From Paraburkholderia sp. UYCP14C (GTDB taxonomy: Bacteria; Pseudomonadota; Gammaproteobacteria; Burkholderiales; Burkholderiaceae): a stretch of 64,000 nucleotides of DNA. The notes beneath the pieces were generated by a model. That model had not been told where the DNA came from and ran no database searches. It saw only the letters and a list, made by a program, of their open reading frames with translations. Position numbers and translations under genes: made by a program. Shown here one piece after another: positions 56,659 through 64,000 of this stretch (positions are counted from its first letter, which is position 1; each line of letters begins with the position of its first letter). The DNA is taken from contig NZ_SELS01000037.1 of assembly GCF_004197395.1 (NCBI RefSeq), positions 20,291 to 84,290 of the forward strand. The letters run 5' to 3'.

Positions 56659-57143
56659 ATGGTGTTCGCGCGTAGAAACGGGGAAGGGGCTCAAGCGCCT
56701 GACGGAATACGCATCCGTCACAGCGAGCGGCGCCGCGCGGATCGGGAGGTTCCAGCCGGGATCGACCAGTCTTGTGGGGTATGCAGCATGACCGGCGATC
56801 GCGCCCGATTTGTCAGGCGCCGCTGACAATCGGTGTGGTGGATGGCGGCTCGGGCTCCTTTTGTGGCCGAATAGTACCGGATATTTTGAAGCAAATCGTC
56901 GAGGAAAGACGTATCCATCTGTATCCGCGCCTGCCCGCCGACACAGCGCCGGACGATTTGACCTGGCTGGCCGCGGCGCCGCACCGGAAGGCGGTTTCGA
57001 GCGGTGGCGCTCGCGTGGCAGCGCCACCCAAAGCCGACGAAAACCTTTCATTGTTCTTTCTCCGGAAACGTTGCAGAGCGATAACAGCGACGCCGCACCG
57101 TCCGCACAAACAACATTCGCGGCTACGCTGCCGCCGCTCCTGT
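56659..57143. other. Regulatory region between the aryl-polyene operon and the manganese riboswitch
   Basis: About 485 bp without a gene that can be supported. It must carry the promoter of the aryl-polyene operon on the minus strand. A perfect dyad TGACGGA-n7-TCCGTCA is at 56700-56720, and an imperfect dyad CCGATTTGTCAG / CTGACAATCGG at 56805-56833. An open frame of 132 codons (56772-57170, plus) shows no recognisable family and runs into the riboswitch, so it is not called. Confidence 0.5.
56700..56720. promoter_or_regulatory. Dyad upstream of the aryl-polyene operon
   Basis: Two perfect 7-bp arms, TGACGGA and TCCGTCA, with a 7-nt centre, 42 bp before the first start codon of the operon. 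It could be a regulator operator or an RNA hairpin in the leader. Confidence 0.35.
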
Positions 57144-57149
57144 TATACT
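57141..57149 (+). promoter_or_regulatory. Extended -10 promoter of the riboswitch transcript
   Basis: Reads TG-T-TATACT. The start of transcription predicted 7 nt downstream (about 57156) falls exactly at the first paired base of the riboswitch P1 stem. Confidence 0.6.
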
Positions 57150-57156
57150 CCGCCGC

Positions 57157-57296
57157 TCATTGGGGAGTAGCCGCCCCGCGGCACGTCCGCACCGCTTCGC
57201 CGGTGCGTCGCACGTGTGGTTCGCGGGGGCGACTGTCAACAGACTTGGCCAGCACGGCCATGGCAGTCGCAGCCTCTGGCCTGGCGAGACCGATGA
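57157..57296 (+). ncRNA. yybP-ykoY manganese riboswitch
   Basis: The 5' consensus GGGGAGTAGCC (57162-57172) and 3' segments CTGTCAACA (about 57234-57242) and CTGGCGAGACC (57281-57291) match the yybP-ykoY motif. The P1 stem pairs TCATTGG (57157-57163) with CCGATGA (57290-57296), with one G-U. Family members sense Mn2+ and usually switch on Mn efflux genes. The downstream gene is a GDT1/TMEM165-type transporter, a known target class. About 77 nt of leader follows before the GTG start. Confidence 0.88.
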
Positions 57297-57373
57297 TCCA
57301 CACGCGCCGCAACAGGGCCCGGCGTGTCGTGGGTCGTCGCTCGTTCATCTTCGGCCCGAGGAATCCATTCAAC

Positions 57374-57946
57374 GTGAATCAAGCTTTTCTCATTTCGACC
57401 GGCGCGGTCGCGCTCGCCGAGATCGGCGACAAGACGCAACTGCTGTCGCTCGTGCTGGCTGCGCGCTATCGCAAGCCCGTGCCTATCATTCTCGGCGTGC
57501 TCGCGGCGACGCTGATCAATCACGCGGGCGCCGGCGCGCTCGGCGCATGGCTCGGCTCGATGCTGACGCCGACCATCATGCGCTGGGCGCTGGCGGCGTC
57601 GTTCATCGGCATGGGACTGTGGATTCTCGTGCCCGACAAGCTCGACGACGAGGAAGCCAACACGAGCCGCTCCCACTTCGGCGTGTTCGGCACGACGGTC
57701 GTCACGTTTTTCCTCGCGGAAATGGGCGACAAGACGCAGATCGCGACGGTCGCCCTCGCCGCGCGCTTTCACGATTTCTTCGGCGTGGTGGCGGGCACGA
57801 CGCTCGGCATGATGATCGCGAACGTGCCGGCGATCCTGCTTGGCGACCGCTTCGCGCATCGTCTGCCGACCAAGCTCGTGCACGGCATCGCCGCGGTGAT
57901 GTTCGTCGTGCTGGGCGCGCTGGCGCTGTTCGGGGTCGGGGTCTGA
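57374..57946 (+). CDS. GDT1/TMEM165-family (UPF0016) manganese transporter
   Basis: A 190-residue inner-membrane protein with six helices arranged as two repeats, each with the family motif: E16-I-G-D-K-T21 and E116-M-G-D-K-T121. Relatives exchange Mn2+ or Ca2+ for protons; with a manganese riboswitch directly upstream, Mn2+ export is the most likely role. The start is GTG at 57374, with GAGGA 11 nt upstream; it matches the family N-terminus. Longer upstream reading would run through the riboswitch. Confidence 0.88.
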   Translation: MNQAFLISTGAVALAEIGDKTQLLSLVLAARYRKPVPIILGVLAATLINHAGAGALGAWLGSMLTPTIMRWALAASFIGMGLWILVPDKLDDEEANTSRSHFGVFGTTVVTFFLAEMGDKTQIATVALAARFHDFFGVVAGTTLGMMIANVPAILLGDRFAHRLPTKLVHGIAAVMFVVLGALALFGVGV

Positions 57947-57947
57947 G

Positions 57948-58655
57948 CTACTGCGCGGCTTTCGGCGCCGACGCCGCTGGCGGCGCTGGTGCCGCTGGTG
58001 CCGCTGGTGCCGCCGCCGGCAGCGACACTTCGTTCGCGTCCGCGCCGCCGCCGAGCGGAATCTTCACGGTGTGCACGGCGCCGTTGGCGAGCGGGAAATC
58101 AGCGAGCGCGCTACGCGCCAGATACGGCATCGCCCGCACCAGCGACGACTCTTCGCCGAGATTGCGCGCCGTCACGTTGTAGACCTCCCGGCCGCTCGCG
58201 CGCTCGGTGATCCGGATGCCGAGCAGATGCGTGAACACCGGGTAGCTCTGGTTCACGTACGTCGACGGGAACGGCCCCCACGGTCCCCACGGATCGAACG
58301 GCCTCCCCCAGTAAGGACCGGGCCACGGGTTGTAGTAGACCGGCTGCGCGACGGTCACGATGTCCGAACGGATGCCGTAGGCGAGCTCGACCAGATAGCG
58401 CGCGTCGTCGTGCGCGACTTCGCGAAACGAGTGCACGGCAAGCTCGTTTGCGACGATCCGCTCGTACGCGCTCAGTTCGAGATTGTTCTTCTGATCCTCG
58501 TGCCGCGTGAACGCATAGGTGCGGGTCGCGTCGCTGCCGCTCCAGTCCGAGAACGCGGTGACCTGTGTCGTCACGTAGGTCGTGCAGCCGGACAGAAGCA
58601 CCGTCAGCGCGACGAACAGCAGCGCGACACGGCGGGTCCATCGATCGATGCTCAT
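57948..58655 (-). CDS. DUF4136 outer-membrane lipoprotein
   Basis: 235-residue predicted lipoprotein: signal peptide with lipobox LLSG-C24, then a DUF4136 domain (about 40-190). The middle has an aromatic/proline-rich stretch (about 105-130, with repeated PW and PY pairs). The tail is Ala/Pro-rich and encoded by the repeat at 57985-58011. Function unknown. Convergent with the GDT1 gene with a 1-bp gap. Confidence 0.8.
   Translation of the reverse strand: MSIDRWTRRVALLFVALTVLLSGCTTYVTTQVTAFSDWSGSDATRTYAFTRHEDQKNNLELSAYERIVANELAVHSFREVAHDDARYLVELAYGIRSDIVTVAQPVYYNPWPGPYWGRPFDPWGPWGPFPSTYVNQSYPVFTHLLGIRITERASGREVYNVTARNLGEESSLVRAMPYLARSALADFPLANGAVHTVKIPLGGGADANEVSLPAAAPAAPAAPAPPAASAPKAAQ
57985..58011. 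repeat. Three perfect 9-bp tandem repeats (GCTGGTGCC)
   Basis: Three identical units back to back inside the DUF4136 gene, encoding repeated Ala-Pro-Ala residues in the tail. The unit is a multiple of three, so copy-number change would preserve the frame. Confidence 0.8.
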
Positions 58656-58955
58656 GGTCTGCCTCGTGATGCCTGTGGTTGCAGCGGTTCTGCTTCAGTT
58701 AAAACCGTCGCGCGATCCGCCGGCCGGTTGGCGATGCCTGGCCTGCGCCACGCGCGGCGCCCGATAATACGCTGACCTCGCCGGCCGGCAAAAGGTTCTT
58801 CTTCTGCCCGCCGAGGCCGGCCGCGCTGCCGGGCGCCGAAACCCGGCCTCCATCCCTGCCGCACGATTGCCCGAGGCTTTGTACAATGACTCGACCAAAG
58901 CCCGGCTCGCGCGCCATTTGCGCCCGACCGCTCGAGTACACCACCACAGAACGCC
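58656..58955. other. 300-bp divergent spacer before pepN
   Basis: Lies between the DUF4136 gene and pepN. It contains a TACAAT at 58882-58887 that could be the pepN -10, without a good -35. No gene or dyad was recognised. Confidence 0.4.
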
Positions 58956-61652
58956 ATGGCCGATACCGCAACGCCCAATGTGATCCGCCGCGCCGATTAC
59001 GCGCCGCCCGCCTTCCTGATCGACACCGTCGCGCTGGAGTTCGATCTGGTCCCCGAACGCACGGTCGTCAGGAATACGATGCGGGTGCGCCGCAACCCGG
59101 ATGCGTCGCGCGCCGCGCATCTCGAACTGATGGGCGAGCAGCTCGAGTTCGTCAGCGCAGAGATCGACGGCAAGCCGTTCCCGAATGCGCACCCGCACGA
59201 ACACGGCCTGCTGCTCGACGACGTGCCGGACAGCTTCGAGCTGACCCTCACGAGCATCTGCAATCCCGCGGAAAACACCACGCTGTCGGGGCTGTATGTA
59301 TCGAGCGGCAACTTCTTCACGCAGTGCGAAGCCGAAGGCTTTCGCCGCATCACCTACTTCCTCGACCGCCCCGACGTGATGGCCAGCTTCACGGTCACGC
59401 TGCGCGCGAGCAAGGCCGATTATCCGGTGCTGCTGTCGAACGGCAATCTGCTCGAAGAAGGCGAGTTGCCCGACGGCCGTCATTTCGCGCGCTGGGAAGA
59501 TCCGTTCAAGAAGCCGAGCTATCTGTTCGCGCTCGTCGCGGGCAAGCTCGTCGCGCTCGAAGAACGCGTGAAGACCGGCTCGGGCAAGGAAAAGCTGCTG
59601 CAGGTCTGGGTCGAGCCGCACGATCTCGACAAGACCCGTCACGCGATGGATTCGCTGATCCATTCGATCCGCTGGGACGAAGAGCGCTTCGGGCTCGAGC
59701 TCGATCTGGACCGCTTCATGATCGTCGCGGTCAGCGACTTCAACATGGGCGCGATGGAGAACAAGGGGCTCAACATCTTCAACACGAAGTACGTGCTCGC
59801 GAACCCCGAAACGGCCACCGACACCGACTTCGCGAACATCGAGGCGGTGGTTGGCCACGAGTACTTCCACAACTGGACCGGCAACCGCGTGACCTGCCGC
59901 GACTGGTTCCAGCTGAGCCTGAAGGAAGGCCTGACGGTGTTCCGCGACCAGGAATTTTCGGCCGATATGGCGGGCGGCGCCACCGACGAAGCCGCGCGCG
60001 CAACCAAGCGCATCGAGGACGTGCGCGTGCTGCGTCAGATGCAGTTCGCCGAAGACGCGGGCCCGATGGCGCACCCGGTGCGCCCGGAGAGCTACGTCGA
60101 GATCAACAACTTCTACACGATGACCGTCTACGAGAAAGGCTCGGAAGTCGTGCGGATGTATCAGACGCTGTTCGGCCGCGACGGTTTTCGCAAAGGCATG
60201 GACCTGTACTTCAAGCGCCACGACGGCCAGGCGGTAACCTGCGACGACTTCCGTCACGCGCTCGCCGACGCGAACGGCCGCGACCTCGCGCAATTCGAGC
60301 GCTGGTATAGCCAGGCCGGCACGCCGCGCGTGTCGGTACGCACGCGCTACGACGCCGCGCAGCAGCGCTACAGCGTGACGCTGCGCCAGGGGTACGGCGA
60401 TGCCGTGCCGGCCGCGCGCGAAACGCAGAAGGGACCGCTGCTGATTCCTTTCGCGATCGGTCTGATCGGCAGGGACGGCCGCGATCTGCCGCTGCAGCTC
60501 GACGGCGAGGCGAAGGCGTCGGAGTCGACCACGCGTGTGCTCGAATTCACGCAGACCGAGCAGACCTTCACGTTCGTCGACGTCGGGCAAGAACCACTGC
60601 CGTCGCTGCTGCGCAATTTCTCGGCGCCGGTGATCGTCGAATACGACTACACGGCCGAACAGCTCGCGTTCCTGCTCGCGCACGACAGCGATCCGTTCAA
60701 CCGCTGGGAAGCCGGCCAGCGCCTTGCCACCCGCGAGCTGCTCGCGCTGGCCGCGCGCGCGGCCACGGGCGCGGCGCTGCAGCTCGACGACTCGGTGGTC
60801 GCCGCGTTCGCGCGTGTTTTGACCGACGAGACGCTGTCGCCGGCGTTCCGCGAGCTCGCGCTGATGCTGCCGTCCGAAGCGTATCTGGCCGAGCAGATGG
60901 CCGAGTCGAATCCGGCGGCGGTGCACGCGGCACGGCAGTTCGTGCGCAAGCGCCTCGCCAATGCGCTGCGTGACGACTGGCTGAAGATGTACGAGCAGCA
61001 TCGCACGCCGGGCGTCTATGAAGCGACGCCGGAGGCCGCCGGTCATCGCGCGCTGAAGAATCTTGCGCTGTCGTATCTGACCGAGCTCGACGATTCCGCG
61101 GACGCCGTGCGTCTCGCGACCGCGCAATATGAAGGCGCGAACAACATGACCGACCGCGCGGCCGCGCTGTCGGCGCTGCTCAACGCGGCCGCGCCGCAAG
61201 GCGGCAGCCCCGAGGCGCAGCGTGCGCTCGACGACTTCTATCGACGCTTCGACAAAGAACCGCTCGTCCTCGACAAATGGTTCGCGTTGCAGGCCACGCA
61301 GCGCGGCGGCGCACAGCATCCGGTGATCGATACGGTGCGCAAGCTGATGACGCATCCGGCCTTCAACCTGAAGAACCCGAACCGCGCGCGTTCGCTGATT
61401 TTCAGCTTCTGCGCGGCGAACCCCGCGCAGTTTCATGCGGCGGATGGCTCCGGTTACGCATTCTGGGCCGAGCAGGTGATTGCCCTCGACGCGCTCAATC
61501 CGCAGGTGGCCGCGCGCCTCGCGCGTTCGCTCGAACTGTGGCGACGCTTCACGCCGGCGCTGCGCGACAGCATGCGCGCGGCGCTCGAGAAAGTGGCCGC
61601 GCAGGTCAAGTCGCGCGACGTGCGCGAGATCGTCGAGAAGGCGTTGGCGTGA
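58956..61652 (+). CDS. pepN: Aminopeptidase N (M1 family)
   Basis: Cytosolic zinc metallo-aminopeptidase of 898 residues. The zinc site is H301-E302-x2-H305 (VVGHEYFHNW) with the third ligand Glu in LKEGLTVFRD, and the exopeptidase motif GAMEN lies near residue 264. The C-terminal half is the alpha-helical domain of the E. coli PepN type. Family length matches, and a strong terminator follows. Confidence 0.96.
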   Translation: MADTATPNVIRRADYAPPAFLIDTVALEFDLVPERTVVRNTMRVRRNPDASRAAHLELMGEQLEFVSAEIDGKPFPNAHPHEHGLLLDDVPDSFELTLTSICNPAENTTLSGLYVSSGNFFTQCEAEGFRRITYFLDRPDVMASFTVTLRASKADYPVLLSNGNLLEEGELPDGRHFARWEDPFKKPSYLFALVAGKLVALEERVKTGSGKEKLLQVWVEPHDLDKTRHAMDSLIHSIRWDEERFGLELDLDRFMIVAVSDFNMGAMENKGLNIFNTKYVLANPETATDTDFANIEAVVGHEYFHNWTGNRVTCRDWFQLSLKEGLTVFRDQEFSADMAGGATDEAARATKRIEDVRVLRQMQFAEDAGPMAHPVRPESYVEINNFYTMTVYEKGSEVVRMYQTLFGRDGFRKGMDLYFKRHDGQAVTCDDFRHALADANGRDLAQFERWYSQAGTPRVSVRTRYDAAQQRYSVTLRQGYGDAVPAARETQKGPLLIPFAIGLIGRDGRDLPLQLDGEAKASESTTRVLEFTQTEQTFTFVDVGQEPLPSLLRNFSAPVIVEYDYTAEQLAFLLAHDSDPFNRWEAGQRLATRELLALAARAATGAALQLDDSVVAAFARVLTDETLSPAFRELALMLPSEAYLAEQMAESNPAAVHAARQFVRKRLANALRDDWLKMYEQHRTPGVYEATPEAAGHRALKNLALSYLTELDDSADAVRLATAQYEGANNMTDRAAALSALLNAAAPQGGSPEAQRALDDFYRRFDKEPLVLDKWFALQATQRGGAQHPVIDTVRKLMTHPAFNLKNPNRARSLIFSFCAANPAQFHAADGSGYAFWAEQVIALDALNPQVAARLARSLELWRRFTPALRDSMRAALEKVAAQVKSRDVREIVEKALA

Positions 61653-61681
61653 TGCCTCGCTGAGTTCTCGGGTTGCAGCGG

Positions 61682-61711
61682 AAAGCCGGCACGCGTTGCC
61701 GGCTTTTTTTC
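61682..61711 (+). terminator. Intrinsic terminator after pepN
   Basis: Stem AAAGCCGGC / GCCGGCTTT with a 7-nt loop, followed by further T residues. Confidence 0.9.
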
Positions 61712-61816
61712 GCGCTTTGTTTTCGCGCTGTTATTCCTTGATGGGCTGCGTTTCCCCGGTCATGTTGCGCCGTTAGCCATTTGGCCGACTGTTCATCGGA
61801 CGCCGCCGGGAAGAAA

Positions 61817-61863
61817 GTATACGTACACGCTTAACGGTTTACATTTAACGCAGTACGTTATAC
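61817..61863. promoter_or_regulatory. Dyad operator/promoter of the toxin-antitoxin operon
   Basis: Inverted arms GTATACGTAC (61817-61826) and GTACGTTATAC (61853-61863, one extra base) flank two direct TTAACG copies (61831-61836 and 61845-61850). TTTACA (61838-61843) and TACGAT (61861-61866) with a 17-bp spacer form a possible promoter overlapping the right arm, as expected for autoregulation by the antitoxin. Confidence 0.5.
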
Positions 61864-61869
61864 GATTCC

Positions 61870-62151
61870 ATGATCACGACATTCGCAGACAAGGCCACCG
61901 CAAGAATATTCCAGGGCAGGTTCGTACACACGTTGCCGCACTCGATCCAGGCGCTAGCGCATCGCAAGCTGCTGATGATCGACGCCGCGAGCTCCATTGC
62001 GAATCTGCACGCGCCGCCCGGAAACCGGCTCGAAGCCTTGCAGGGCCAGCGCAGCGGGCAATGGAGCATTCGCATCAATGCGCAGTGGCGCATCTGTTTT
62101 CATTTCGTCGGCGAAGCCGCGCTGAATGTCGAGATCGTCGACTATCACTGA
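61870..62151 (+). CDS. higB: HigB-type toxin (RelE superfamily)
   Basis: 93-residue ribosome-dependent mRNA interferase of the HigB/GraT group. It begins MITTFADKATARIFQG, contains the characteristic LHAPPGNRLEALQGQRSGQWSIRINAQWRICF stretch around residues 47-78, and ends with VEIVDYH, matching the family. The toxin precedes the antitoxin, typical for higBA. There is no Shine-Dalgarno and the predicted start of transcription is nearly at the ATG, suggesting leaderless translation. Confidence 0.9.
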   Translation: MITTFADKATARIFQGRFVHTLPHSIQALAHRKLLMIDAASSIANLHAPPGNRLEALQGQRSGQWSIRINAQWRICFHFVGEAALNVEIVDYH

Positions 62152-62167
62152 CTTCTGGGAGACCGAC

Positions 62168-62620
62168 ATGGTCATCAAACGCTCCGCGCTCAAAAGCATC
62201 GATTTCTCCGACATCGATTCGGGCGCGGCCATTGCCGAGATCCATCCGGGCGAGATCCTGCGCAGCGAGTTCCTCGAGCCGCTCGGCATGTCCGTCAACG
62301 CGCTCGCGCTGGCGCTGCGGGTGCCGGCGCCGCGCATCAACGACGTCGTGCGCGGCCGCCGCGCGATCTCCGCCGACACCGCACTGCGGCTCGAGCGCTA
62401 CTTCGGCGCCAGCGCGCAGTTCTGGCTCAATCTGCAAATCGCCTACGACCTGCGCGTCGCCACCGCCGCCGCCGGCGAGCAGATCGAACGGGAAATCGAA
62501 CCGTTGCCGCGCGCCGAGCGCCCGAAGCTGCCCACCGTGCCCGCGGGACACGCCCGGGCCGCGGCCCTCGCGGCCAGCGTCAGCGGCACCGCCTCGGCCA
62601 AGGGCCGCCGCAAAACCTGA
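62168..62620 (+). CDS. higA: HigA-type antitoxin (XRE family)
   Basis: 150-residue helix-turn-helix antitoxin. The core IHPGEILRSEFLEPLGMSVNALALALRVPAPRINDVVRGRRAISADTALRL (about 36-85) is the HigA-type XRE domain, followed by YFGASAQFWLNLQ, also typical. Its C-terminus is about 40 residues longer than the shortest HigA proteins and is Ala/Arg-rich. The start at 62168 has GGGAGA upstream and lies 16 bp after the toxin stop. Confidence 0.9.
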   Translation: MVIKRSALKSIDFSDIDSGAAIAEIHPGEILRSEFLEPLGMSVNALALALRVPAPRINDVVRGRRAISADTALRLERYFGASAQFWLNLQIAYDLRVATAAAGEQIEREIEPLPRAERPKLPTVPAGHARAAALAASVSGTASAKGRRKT

Positions 62621-62705
62621 CAGCGGCCGTGCGACCAAAAGCACAGAGCCGACACAACGAGCGGTTAAAATCCCATCATTCCTCTAGCCTTCCCGGAGTA
62701 CAGCA

Positions 62706-63722
<1,017 letters not shown>

Positions 63723-63750
63723 TCTCGAAATAAAAAATGTACCAAGGGAC

Positions 63751-63780
63751 TTGCCAAAGCACTGAAGTAGTCCCTATAAT
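63751..63780 (+). promoter_or_regulatory. Promoter of tRNA-Thr
   Basis: TTGCCA (63751-63756) and a consensus TATAAT (63775-63780) with an 18-bp spacer. Start is expected near 63787, a few bases before the tRNA. Confidence 0.75.
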
Positions 63781-63795
63781 TTCGTTTCTCCTGAT

Positions 63796-63871
63796 GCCGG
63801 AATAGCTCAGACGGTAGAGCAGCGCATTCGTAATGCGAAGGTCGGGGGTTCGATTCCTCTTTCCGGCACCA
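63796..63871 (+). tRNA. tRNA-Thr (anticodon CGT)
   Basis: A 76-nt cloverleaf with acceptor stem GCCGGAA / TTCCGGC, discriminator A and encoded CCA (63869-63871). The anticodon loop reads TTCGTAA with CGT, decoding ACG. The D-arm and T-arm (GGTTCGATTCC) are canonical, and the anticodon arm matches the E. coli tRNA-Thr(CGT) gene. Confidence 0.97.
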
Positions 63872-63884
63872 TCAAGTTTCAAGC

Positions 63885-63920
63885 AAAAAGCCCAGTCCTC
63901 GTGACTGGGCTTTTTGTTTT
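63885..63920 (+). terminator. Intrinsic terminator after tRNA-Thr
   Basis: Stem AGCCCAGTC / GACTGGGCT with a 5-nt loop, flanked by AAAAA and TTTTTGTTTTT; works in either direction. Confidence 0.9.
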
Positions 63921-63990
63921 TCTTGCGGCGGCTCCGGTTTTTCTGGACACAGAGTTGGGGTAAAACGTGTGATCCAAACTGGAGTAGTTG

Positions 63991-64000
63991 ATGTTGAAGA
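63991..64000 (+). CDS. Start of an unidentified reading frame, cut by the window edge
   Basis: An ATG at 63991 has GGAG 6 nt upstream and reads Met-Leu-Lys before the window ends. Only three codons are available. The location, 120 bp after a tRNA and with no terminator-like element in between, is typical for an insertion-sequence transposase or integrase, but no family can be assigned from this fragment. Confidence 0.3.

Noticed and set aside
56772-57170. 132-codon frame between the aryl-polyene operon and the riboswitch
   Set aside because: No Shine-Dalgarno, no family pattern, and its end lies inside the riboswitch and promoter.
58695-61436. 913-codon frame antisense to pepN
   Set aside because: Shadow frame; the plus strand carries a full M1 aminopeptidase with zinc motif.

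Overview
The window is high-GC proteobacterial DNA that reads as a chromosome segment of a Burkholderia/Paraburkholderia-type betaproteobacterium. Pointers are the minus-strand order gyrA - DUF2059 gene - serC - pheA - hisC beside a divergent OmpA-family gene with ubiG-gph, the tmRNA tag ANDDTFALAA, a soluble NAD-dependent molybdenum formate dehydrogenase operon, and codon use saturated with G/C third positions. No prophage, CRISPR array or complete insertion sequence is visible. The only hint of a mobile element is a short reading-frame start at the right edge, beside a tRNA-Thr gene.

Layout. 1-7017 (minus): hisC, pheA, serC, a secreted DUF2059 protein and gyrA. 7018-10416: divergent regulatory region, OmpA-family gene, ubiG-gph, ssrA (tmRNA). 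10574-11324: two small secreted proteins. 11455-17983: fdsR-like regulator divergent from fdsG-fdsB-fdsA-fdsD. 18076-28861: FAD monooxygenase, TPR/glycosyltransferase-like protein, MHS-family transporter, GNAT acetyltransferase, unknown membrane protein, a class I glutamine-amidotransferase hydrolase with a long disordered N-terminus, and a CPA2 antiporter. 29076-31109: amidase and dsbB. 31496-39150 (plus): a purine catabolic block xdhA-xdhB-xdhC, adenine deaminase and guanine deaminase. Adenine goes to hypoxanthine and guanine to xanthine, and xanthine dehydrogenase carries both to urate.

39200-56658 (minus) is the most striking region: 17 tightly packed genes, most overlapping by 1-26 nt, forming an aryl-polyene (APE)/xanthomonadin-type pigment pathway. 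It holds three complete ketosynthases plus one ketosynthase-like chain-length-factor protein, a ketoreductase, a stand-alone dehydratase, a second hotdog dehydratase fused to an AMP-ligase, two acyl carrier proteins, an aromatic ammonia-lyase-like enzyme, a thioesterase, two acyltransferase modules (one fused to a GT2 glycosyltransferase), a LolA-like carrier, an MMPL/RND exporter, a small membrane protein and a flavin-dependent oxidoreductase. The inferred product is a membrane-anchored, aryl-capped conjugated polyene.

56659-64000: the APE upstream region, then a yybP-ykoY manganese riboswitch with a matching extended -10 promoter in front of a GDT1/TMEM165-family gene, a DUF4136 lipoprotein, pepN, a HigB/HigA toxin-antitoxin pair with a dyad operator, fbp, tRNA-Thr(CGT) with promoter and terminator, and the truncated start of a further reading frame. 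Start codons were chosen by Shine-Dalgarno match, family N-termini and stop/start overlaps; several differ from the longest possible frame.
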